A stretch of DNA of 6,748 bases, taken from contig CAMLOZ010000199.1 in the NCBI GenBank assembly GCA_946481625.1, forward strand, positions 1 through 6,748, in the 5' to 3' direction. Made by a program: the position numbers and the translations under genes. This document shows positions 1-5,115 of the stretch, in pieces. The stretch's first letter is position 1. Each line of letters starts with the position of its first letter. Source of the DNA: an uncultured Haloferula sp. (GTDB lineage: Bacteria > Verrucomicrobiota > Verrucomicrobiae > Verrucomicrobiales > Akkermansiaceae). The notes under the pieces were generated by a model. The model saw only the letters and a list, made by a program, of their open reading frames with translations. It was not told where the DNA came from and did no database searches.

Positions 1-334
1 GCGCGTAGGCGAAGTCGATGTTCGTCTCCGCCACCATCAGGGTATCGAGCACCGGCAGGAGCTCCGGGCCGGACTCGCGGAGGGAGATCACCACCAGTTC
101 GCAGGTCGTGTGCGGGATGCCCTTCTCCACGAAAATCTGCTCCGCCGTGTCCGGATCGGTCACGACCAGGCGCGCGATGGTGGCATCCCGCGAATCCTGC
201 ACGCTGATGCCGACCACCTCGATGGCGGCGGCACGCAAGAGTTTGACCAGCGATGCGAGAGCTCCGGCACGGTTCGGAAGCAGCACGGAGAATTGCTTCA
301 CCGGATTTCCCGGTGCGATCGTCTTGGCGGGCAT
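1..334 (-). CDS. Tandem ACT-domain protein, N-terminal 111 residues (runs off left edge)
   Basis: Translation from the ATG at 334 gives 111 residues with no stop before the window edge. Residues 13-72 look like one complete ACT domain of beta-alpha-beta-beta-alpha-beta type. It has the ligand-loop signature PNRAGAL (20-26), then strands IEVVGISVQD and TIARLVVTD. From about residue 77 a second ACT-like unit begins (CELVVISLRESGPEL). ACT domains usually bind amino acids and regulate enzymes, or act as stand-alone sensors. Small two-ACT proteins are often labelled as acetolactate synthase regulatory-like, but nothing here shows the partner or ligand. It lies 13 bp downstream of the ankyrin lipoprotein gene on the same strand, so co-transcription is likely. 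No Shine-Dalgarno precedes the ATG; the AGGAGG nearby is on the opposite strand. The ACT call is fairly sure, the role unknown. Confidence 0.8.
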   Translation of the reverse strand, partial: MPAKTIAPGNPVKQFSVLLPNRAGALASLVKLLRAAAIEVVGISVQDSRDATIARLVVTDPDTAEQIFVEKGIPHTTCELVVISLRESGPELLPVLDTLMVAETNIDFAYA

Positions 335-347
335 GTCAGGAGGTGGA

Positions 348-1850
348 TCAACCCCGCGGGCCGCGGAGCGGGACTGTTATTACTTCACGTTTGCTGCGAT
401 TCTCAATCACCATTTGATTCGGCCTGACATCGATGACGGTGAATTCCTCCCCCTCGGACGAGCGGAATTTCTGGCCCGCCCGGGCCACGTAGCGGTTTCC
501 GGAGCCGTCCTCGACCAGGGCGACGGGGTCGTGGGCGGTCGGGTCGAGGCCGGAAACGAGTTCCCGGCGACGGCCCGTGGCGGGATCTTCGAGCTCGACC
601 ACCGCGACTTCCACCGGCCCAGCCGGGCTGTCTTTCAATTGCTGCATCCGGCGCTGGACGCGGACGACCGAGAGGCGGGAACCGGGCACCGTGGCGCCTT
701 GGCCGACCTCCGCCACGCCGCCGCCTGCGACCCGGAGTTTCGCGGACCGGCCGGAAACGGATTCCACCCGCAGCGGCAGTTCCTTCTGGCGGTAAGCTCG
801 CATGATCAGCGGAGCGGTGGCGGCTTGGCCCGTTGCCGGCGACGGCGGAGACTTCACGATGCTGCCTTCCAAGGACGGCGCGGTGCGGGCAGCGGAAGTT
901 CCACCGCCCGGCACCGGTGCCGGATTGCCCGACGGACGTTCGCCAGCGGCGGACGAGCCCGCACTTCCGGGATCCGCACCCGCGTGCCCGTCCACCATGC
1001 CCGCCCCGGCATCCGCCGCAGCCATCAGGGCCATCATTTCCGCGCCTAGGTCGGCAGGCTCTTCGAGTCCGAATTCTTCCTCCGCCGGAGCCTCGGCAAG
1101 GCGCAATGCCAACTCCTCGTGCCCCGCCCCACGCGCGAGGTCCGCCGCGATCCGCCCCTGATCGTCCATCGAGAAACGGTTGGCACCGATCTCCAGCAGC
1201 ATGTCCACCGCCTCCAGATTCCCGTTTTCCGCGGCGAGCATCAGTGCGGTCCGGCCGTCATCCATGCGCGCGTAAATTGAAGCGCCATACTTCGTGAGTT
1301 CGTCGATCGCCCCGGCGCGGCCCTCCAGAGCAGACACCAGCAGGGCGGCATCGAGGTTCTCCCGGTCGTGCGGGGCGAGTTCGGCGACCATCCCGGGACG
1401 GCCCCTCGTCACCGCTAGCATCAGCGGCGTGAAGCCCTGCGCGTCCTTTCTCCTCGGATCGGCCTTCCGCGAAAGGAGATAACGCGCCATGGATGGGCTG
1501 CCGTTGACGACCGCGGCCATCAGCGGGGTGCGCTCCTCCGCCCCGGTGACATCGACCGGCACCCCCTTCTCCAGCAGGAAATCGACCGACTTCTTCATCC
1601 CGGCCACCGCCGCGGCATGAAGGGCCGTATCACCGGAGGAATTGCGGGTGTCCGCCGCGATGCCGTGCTTCATCAGCTCTCCGAGCATCGCGGGGTCATC
1701 GCTTTCCGCCGCGCGGAAAAATGCCTCCGGCGTGAGATCGTAGCCCTTCTCCTTCAACTCCTCTTTCGCGGCTTCCTTACGGTCCTTGCAAGCGGTCAGA
1801 CCAGCCAGCGCTGCGCTGGCAAGGAGGAACAAGATGGGTTTCCCGCACAT
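348..1850 (-). CDS. Ankyrin-repeat lipoprotein with C-terminal beta-rich region
   Basis: This is a 500-residue secreted protein. Residues 1-21 form a lipoprotein signal: a short positive start, a hydrophobic stretch and the lipobox L18-T-A-C21. A charged linker follows (22-38). Residues 41-254 form about six or seven ankyrin repeats, recognisable by GDTALHAAAVAG (73-84), RTPLMAAVVNG (107-117), GFTPLMLAVTRG (139-150) and GRTALMLAAENG (199-210). The fourth repeat is irregular. Residues 255-350 are a low-complexity Ala/Gly/Pro/Ser linker. Residues 355-500 look like two related beta-rich modules, vaguely like the small periplasmic domains of PilP/GspC secretion proteins; that resemblance is only an inference. 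Ankyrin repeats bind proteins, so a periplasmic or outer-membrane scaffold role is plausible. The function is unknown. It follows trmO by 24 bp and has its own promoter candidate inside the trmO end. Confidence 0.85.
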   Translation of the reverse strand: MCGKPILFLLASAALAGLTACKDRKEAAKEELKEKGYDLTPEAFFRAAESDDPAMLGELMKHGIAADTRNSSGDTALHAAAVAGMKKSVDFLLEKGVPVDVTGAEERTPLMAAVVNGSPSMARYLLSRKADPRRKDAQGFTPLMLAVTRGRPGMVAELAPHDRENLDAALLVSALEGRAGAIDELTKYGASIYARMDDGRTALMLAAENGNLEAVDMLLEIGANRFSMDDQGRIAADLARGAGHEELALRLAEAPAEEEFGLEEPADLGAEMMALMAAADAGAGMVDGHAGADPGSAGSSAAGERPSGNPAPVPGGGTSAARTAPSLEGSIVKSPPSPATGQAATAPLIMRAYRQKELPLRVESVSGRSAKLRVAGGGVAEVGQGATVPGSRLSVVRVQRRMQQLKDSPAGPVEVAVVELEDPATGRRRELVSGLDPTAHDPVALVEDGSGNRYVARAGQKFRSSEGEEFTVIDVRPNQMVIENRSKREVITVPLRGPRG

Positions 1851-1857
1851 GGGCGGG

Positions 1858-1886
1858 AGAATAGTTTAGTTCTCTTAACCTTTCAA
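1858..1886 (-). promoter_or_regulatory. Putative sigma70-like promoter of the ankyrin lipoprotein gene
   Basis: On the minus strand TTGAAA (1886-1881, five of six matches to the -35 consensus) is followed by a 17-bp spacer and TATTCT (1863-1858, four of six to the -10 consensus). The -10 ends 7 nt before the ATG at 1850, so transcription would start at or next to the start codon. The -35 lies in the last codons of trmO. Prediction by eye only. Confidence 0.4.
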
Positions 1887-2576
1887 TCCCGAACCTTCGG
1901 AGGGCTCGACCGAAACGATCCGGCAGATGCCCGCCATAACCTGAAACTTCACCTCCAGTCCGCAGAGCGGTGCTCCGTGTGTCCGGCCCGGCTCATCCCG
2001 GGCGGCAGGCGGTCGGGGATCAAGGGACAAGGCTTCGACAATGACCCTGCGGGACCGCGCCGGCAGGGCGGCGAATTCCTCGACGCCGCTGCCATCCACC
2101 GTCAGCCGCCCGGGGGCGTCCGGGGCAAATCCGGCGCGAGCGTCCTGCAGGGCTTCGGCGTAAGGGAGATAGGGTTTGATATCGAACACGGGTGTCCCGT
2201 CCGCCAGATCGATGCCCCCGAGCAGCAGCACCTTTCCCAAACCGGGGCGCGGTTCGACACCCTCCAAACGGACAAGGGAGAGCCCAAGCCCGTTCGGACG
2301 GAAGGTCGAGCGGGAGGCAAAGACTCCGACTCGCTCGTTTCCACCCAACCGCGGCGGGCGCACGGTCGGGCTCCAGCCCGCGTCCGCCGTGAGATGGAAA
2401 CCGAAGATCAGCCAGAGATGGGAGAAGCCCTCGATCCCCCGCAGGGCCTCGGCCTGCCGGAAATCGGGCTCGAAGACCAGTTCGCCCCAAGCGCTGGGAC
2501 AAAGACCGGGCTGACGAGGCACGGCGAATTTCCCGCCGAAGCAGGAACGCACGATGCCGATGGGGCGGATCTCCAC
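1875..2576 (-). CDS. trmO: tRNA (N6-threonylcarbamoyladenosine(37)-N6)-methyltransferase TrmO
   Basis: At 233 residues this matches the length of E. coli TrmO (YaeB/TsaA, about 235). The enzyme uses S-adenosylmethionine to methylate t6A37 of certain tRNAs, tuning codon reading. Family signatures seen in order are: the N-terminal PIGIVRSCFGGKFAVPRQPG (5-24); the hydrophobic core GIEGFSHLWLIFGFH (47-61); RPPRLGGNERVGVFASR (73-89) followed by STFRPNGLGLS; and DLADGTPVFDIKPYLPY. The start is GTG at 2576: an in-frame TAG lies 12 nt upstream and the next residues (EIRPIG) are the normal family start. No Shine-Dalgarno is visible. It is the first gene of the leftward run and is divergent from the NlpC/P60 gene. 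No functional link to the ankyrin or ACT genes is apparent; co-transcription would be positional. Confidence 0.93.
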   Translation of the reverse strand: MEIRPIGIVRSCFGGKFAVPRQPGLCPSAWGELVFEPDFRQAEALRGIEGFSHLWLIFGFHLTADAGWSPTVRPPRLGGNERVGVFASRSTFRPNGLGLSLVRLEGVEPRPGLGKVLLLGGIDLADGTPVFDIKPYLPYAEALQDARAGFAPDAPGRLTVDGSGVEEFAALPARSRRVIVEALSLDPRPPAARDEPGRTHGAPLCGLEVKFQVMAGICRIVSVEPSEGSGLKG

Positions 2577-2660
2577 GTGCGGAGATTTCTATCCCCGGCC
2601 TGAAATGCCAAGCAGGCAGAGACCTTCGAATTGAGGATTTTCAATCCGCCCTACCGGGAC
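2577..2660. promoter_or_regulatory. Divergent intergenic region between trmO and the NlpC/P60 gene
   Basis: This 84-bp spacer must hold the promoters for both divergent genes if each has its own. I could not find a well-spaced -35/-10 pair for either. TTGGCA on the minus strand has no good partner at 16-18 bp. A small perfect inverted repeat, ATTGA-N6-TCAAT (2630-2645), lies 15 bp upstream of the rightward ATG and could be an operator half-pair or chance. Confidence 0.35.
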
Positions 2661-3389
2661 ATGCTCCGCAGCGTGTTCTCCCGATGCTGCCTCGCCTTGG
2701 TTCTGCCGCTCCTCTGTCATTGCGCGAACGAGCCCAGCACCGACCTCTCGATCGCCGGCCCTGCGGGAAGCGTCCGCCGCATGGATGCCATCTCCACCGC
2801 CTATACCTACAGCCGCGTGAGCTGGACCCCGGAGCAACGGCATGTCCTGCACGGGAAGGACAAGAACGGGGTGACGGTCCACACGCCGGACACGAGCTTG
2901 TCCAGCCACGGCTACTCGAACGGCTGGTGGAAGACGGGTCGCGAGGCACGCGGTGTGGCCTATCAGTGGGGCGGCTTTGATACGCCCAAGGAATTCGTCG
3001 CCTCCCTCGCGCGCGGAGAAGCAGCCGGCGACATCTCGACCGCCGAGAAGCGCCGTTTTGGCGATGCCGCGACAAGCCGGCAAGCCTGCGGCATCGATTG
3101 CTCGGGATTCGTCTCGCGCTGCTGGCGTTTGTCGAAGCCCTGTTCAACCAAAGAGCTGCCTTCGATATGCGACAAGCTGGACTCTTGGGACGACCTGAAA
3201 GCCGGCGACATCCTTCTGAATCACCAGCACGTCGTTCTATTCGCCAAGTGGTCGAAGCCCGGGAAGTCGGTCCACGTGTACGAAGCGGGCCCCTTCCCCG
3301 TTTGGCGGGTGAATGCCGCGGAGATCCCGAAGGATTACCTGCTGAAGCGCGGCTATAGCCCGTGGCGCTACCGCCGCATCCGCGACTAG
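2661..3389 (+). CDS. NlpC/P60-like cysteine peptidase, exported, probable lipoprotein
   Basis: This 242-residue protein is probably a cell-wall hydrolase of the NlpC/P60 (C40) type, which cut peptide bonds in peptidoglycan stems. The ATG at 2661 is chosen because it begins a compact signal sequence. The upstream in-frame TTG (2631) would add ten residues before it. The signal ends in LPLLCHC (15-21). Cys21 could be lipidated, but His before it is atypical, so simple secretion is also possible. The catalytic core is clear: YQWGG (101-105), nucleophile Cys147 in GIDCSGFVSRCW, and catalytic His190 in GDILLNHQHVVLF, followed by VYEAGP (205-210). The stretch between WGG and the Cys is about 40 residues, far longer than in typical members. 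The real substrate is unknown. No clear Shine-Dalgarno is present. The gene converges on lexA. Confidence 0.85.
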   Translation: MLRSVFSRCCLALVLPLLCHCANEPSTDLSIAGPAGSVRRMDAISTAYTYSRVSWTPEQRHVLHGKDKNGVTVHTPDTSLSSHGYSNGWWKTGREARGVAYQWGGFDTPKEFVASLARGEAAGDISTAEKRRFGDAATSRQACGIDCSGFVSRCWRLSKPCSTKELPSICDKLDSWDDLKAGDILLNHQHVVLFAKWSKPGKSVHVYEAGPFPVWRVNAAEIPKDYLLKRGYSPWRYRRIRD

Positions 3390-3417
3390 CACTCGGAAGG
3401 CTCCGGAAAAGGCGCGA

Positions 3418-3454
3418 CTGGATCCGGCGAGGGGGAGGAACTCGCCGGGTCCAG
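3418..3454. terminator. Strong hairpin between convergent genes, probable bidirectional terminator
   Basis: CTGGATCCGGCGAG (3418-3431) pairs with CTCGCCGGGTCCAG (3441-3454) over 14 positions, with a single G-U wobble and a 9-nt loop. It sits between the ends of the NlpC/P60 gene (3389) and lexA (3481). There is no U-tract on the plus strand. On the minus strand a TTTT follows about 7 nt after the stem, so it suits the lexA transcript somewhat better. Confidence 0.65.
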
Positions 3455-3480
3455 CGTGCCTGAGTCCGGGGGGAAATCGG

Positions 3481-4095
3481 TTAGGCCGCTTTCCGCAGCA
3501 GGGCGACCATCACTCCCTGGATGATGAGTTCGCGTGCCGGAATGAGGTCGGGGAATTGTTCGTTCTCGGCGTGGAGGTATGGCTTACCCTTGTTCACCAC
3601 GAAGCGTTTGAGGGTCGTTTCACCGTCGATCAAGGCCGCCACCACGTCGCCATCGCGCGGCTCGCGGAATTCCAGGATCACCGTATCGCCATGGCAGATA
3701 TGGGCATCGATCATGGAATCGCCGCGGACCTTCAGGGCGAAGGTGCGGGCGCTGCGCGGAATCCCGATCGATGCGATATCGATCGAGACGCAACCTTGGC
3801 GCTCCTGCTCCACCTCGCCCGCCATCCCGGCGGCGATCTGGCCGTAAACGGGAATATCCACGATCTCCTCGCGGTCGAGTTCTTCCGGGAAGACGACCGC
3901 GCGGGCCTTGCCGGGAAGGCGCTGGATGACGCCCTTGCGCTCAAGGGCGCGCAGATGGCTCATCGCCGCCGTTTGGCTGGCGAAGCCGAAATAGTGCTGA
4001 AGTTCACGGGTCGAAGGCATTACCCCCGTTTTCCGCTGGGCGGACTTCAGGTACTCGACGATCTCCCTCTGGCGCTGGGTCAACCCTTCCTGCAT
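3481..4095 (-). CDS. lexA: LexA SOS repressor (self-cleaving, S24 family)
   Basis: This 204-residue protein matches LexA length (E. coli 202). Residues 1-68 are the winged-helix DNA-binding domain (LTQRQREIVEYLK; helix-turn-helix around 27-54). Residues 79-200 are the S24 peptidase domain. The autocleavage bond is Ala89-Gly90 in GQIAAGMAG. The catalytic Ser127 lies in VRGDSMIDAHI and Lys163 in GETTLKRF, so all elements for RecA-stimulated self-cleavage are present. In the recognition helix (SQTAAMSH, 40-47) the E. coli specificity residues Asn41, Glu44 and Glu45 are replaced by Thr, Met and Ser. This fits the different operator found just upstream. A TGTTC-N4-GAACA box lies 15 bp before the ATG, implying autorepression. 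No other SOS gene is adjacent. No Shine-Dalgarno is seen. Confidence 0.97.
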   Translation of the reverse strand: MQEGLTQRQREIVEYLKSAQRKTGVMPSTRELQHYFGFASQTAAMSHLRALERKGVIQRLPGKARAVVFPEELDREEIVDIPVYGQIAAGMAGEVEQERQGCVSIDIASIGIPRSARTFALKVRGDSMIDAHICHGDTVILEFREPRDGDVVAALIDGETTLKRFVVNKGKPYLHAENEQFPDLIPARELIIQGVMVALLRKAA

Positions 4096-4104
4096 GGCTT
4101 ATGT

Positions 4105-4109
4105 GAACA
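4105..4109. promoter_or_regulatory. Extra LexA half-site GAACA
   Basis: GAACA at 4105-4109 is separated by one base from the TGTTC of the main box, forming an 11-bp palindrome GAACAGTGTTC (4105-4115). It lies between the box and the lexA start codon, giving the order GAACA-N1-TGTTC-N4-GAACA. It may aid a second dimer or be incidental. Confidence 0.35.
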
Positions 4110-4110
4110 G

Positions 4111-4124
4111 TGTTCTTAGGAACA
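4111..4124. promoter_or_regulatory. LexA operator, verrucomicrobial type TGTTC-N4-GAACA
   Basis: TGTTCTTAGGAACA is a perfect inverted repeat in both 5-bp arms. It matches the LexA motif reported for Verrucomicrobia (TGTTC-N4-GAACA). It lies 15 bp upstream of lexA, the expected place for autoregulation. Its distance to the divergent carboxypeptidase start (85 bp) and to that gene's candidate -35 (49 bp) makes control of that gene less likely. Confidence 0.9.
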
Positions 4125-4173
4125 AACCATGTCCGTGAAATTACGGCAAGCGGAAATTCGTGGATTTCCCGCC

Positions 4174-4202
4174 TTGAGGCAGCGCCCGCAAAGCGGGATG
4201 AT
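4174..4202 (+). promoter_or_regulatory. Putative sigma70-like promoter of the carboxypeptidase-bioF pair
   Basis: TTGAGG (4174-4179, four of six) and GATGAT (4197-4202, four of six) are 17 bp apart, and the -10 ends 7 nt before the ATG at 4210. This would start transcription at the start codon and supports 4210 over the upstream ATGs. The spacer contains the perfect inverted repeat CCCGC-AAA-GCGGG (4185-4197). Prediction by eye. Confidence 0.35.
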
Positions 4203-4209
4203 CCGCGCG

Positions 4210-5115
4210 ATGTTTCGCCGAGCCAGTCTGCGCGCCTTCGCGCTTCTTGCCTTCTCCCTCCTTCTTCCCGCATGCGGTGGCGACACGCCGCCGCCCCGCC
4301 GCGCCCCGAGCAGCCCGACCGTCGCCACCTACGAGCAACCGGTCCGAGCCTCGACCGTCCCCCTCACCCCGCCGCCGCCCGTCGCCGCGGAGAGCGCCAT
4401 CGTGATCGATCCCATCTCCGGCCGGGTCCTCTTCGCCAAGAATGCGGATACCCACCGCCCCATCGCCTCGACCCAGAAGCTGCTCACGGCGCTGGTGGTG
4501 ATGGACGCCGGCAATATCGACAAACCGGTCACGATCTCCCCGGAGGATACGCTCTGCGAACCGACCAAGCTCTACCTGAAGCCCGGCGAAGTCCATAGCC
4601 GCCGCGACCTGCTGCGCGTGCTCATGGTGAAGAGCGCGAACGACGTGGGCCGCGCGCTGGCCCGCGACGTGGGCGGCAGCCAGGAAGGCTTCGCGGACAT
4701 GATGAACCGGAAGGCAGTCTCGCTGGGCATGCGCCATTCCCATTTCTGCAATCCCCACGGTCTTCCCGACCCGAACCAGTTCTCGACCGCCCGCGACATC
4801 GCCATCGCCGCCCGCGCCGCATGGCGTAGCCAGACGATCCGGTCCTTCACGGCGCTGAAGAGCACCACCTTCCGCCACAACGACGGTCGCGTGAAGTCGC
4901 TCGACAATACCAACAAGCTGCTCAAGCGGGTGCCCTACTGCGACGGCTTGAAAACCGGCACGACGAATCTGGCGGGGCGTTGCCTCGTCTCGTCGGGTAC
5001 GCTCAACGGCCGCTCCGCGATCGTCGTCGTGCTCAAGAGCAACTCGGCAAACGTGTGGAACGACTCGGAGAAGCTCCTGCGCTGGTCGCTGGAGCGTCCG
5101 GCGGCCCAGCAATGA
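4210..5115 (+). CDS. Lipoprotein D-alanyl-D-alanine carboxypeptidase-like protein (peptidase S11)
   Basis: This 301-residue protein belongs to the DacA/PBP5-type serine enzymes, which remove the terminal D-Ala from peptidoglycan stem peptides. All three active-site motifs are present: S87-T-Q-K90 (SxxK), S142-A-N144 (SxN) and K248-T-G250 (KTG). The opening IVIDPISGRVLFAKNAD (64-80) and NPHGLPDPNQFSTARD (181-196) are also typical. Residues 1-22 form a lipoprotein signal with lipobox L19-P-A-C22, followed by a Pro-rich linker to about 59. The ATG at 4210 is chosen because it gives a normal signal sequence; in-frame ATGs at 4129 and 4198 would add 27 or 4 residues. The protein ends soon after the catalytic domain, without the C-terminal beta-domain and amphipathic anchor of PBP5; the lipid anchor may replace the latter. 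Its stop overlaps the bioF start (ATGA). Confidence 0.9.
   Translation: MFRRASLRAFALLAFSLLLPACGGDTPPPRRAPSSPTVATYEQPVRASTVPLTPPPPVAAESAIVIDPISGRVLFAKNADTHRPIASTQKLLTALVVMDAGNIDKPVTISPEDTLCEPTKLYLKPGEVHSRRDLLRVLMVKSANDVGRALARDVGGSQEGFADMMNRKAVSLGMRHSHFCNPHGLPDPNQFSTARDIAIAARAAWRSQTIRSFTALKSTTFRHNDGRVKSLDNTNKLLKRVPYCDGLKTGTTNLAGRCLVSSGTLNGRSAIVVVLKSNSANVWNDSEKLLRWSLERPAAQQ

Larger units (their letters stand above)
4098..4125 (-). promoter_or_regulatory. Candidate lexA promoter overlapping the LexA box
   Basis: On the minus strand TTGTTC (4125-4120) and CATAAG (4103-4098) are separated by 16 bp, which would place the LexA box over the -35 and spacer. The -10 ends only 2 nt before the ATG, which is too close for a normal start site. 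A second option is TAAGAA (4118-4113) as -10, inside the box, giving a leader of about 10 nt but with a poor -35. The exact promoter is unresolved. Confidence 0.3.

Noticed and set aside
18..1049. Long rightward open frame of 343 codons opposite the ACT and ankyrin genes
   Set aside because: It crosses two well-supported leftward genes, its translation is Arg/Gly-rich without recognisable motifs, and GC-rich coding DNA routinely leaves such antisense frames open.
3559..3572. TGTTCGTTCTCGGC as a second LexA box inside lexA
   Set aside because: Only the left half matches; the right arm is not GAACA and the site is in the coding region.
4129..4209. Upstream ATG at 4129 as the carboxypeptidase start
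   Set aside because: It would put 27 extra polar residues before the signal sequence and begin 5 bp from the LexA box. The ATG at 4210 gives a normal lipoprotein signal.
4980..5111. TTG at 4980 as an earlier start for bioF
   Set aside because: The added 44 residues lie wholly inside the carboxypeptidase gene and are unlike BioF. The ATG at 5112 gives the usual family N-terminus and length.
4141..5112. Leftward open frame of 323 codons opposite the carboxypeptidase gene
   Set aside because: The plus strand encodes all three penicillin-binding-type motifs in order. The antisense product shows no family signature and is a third-position GC shadow.
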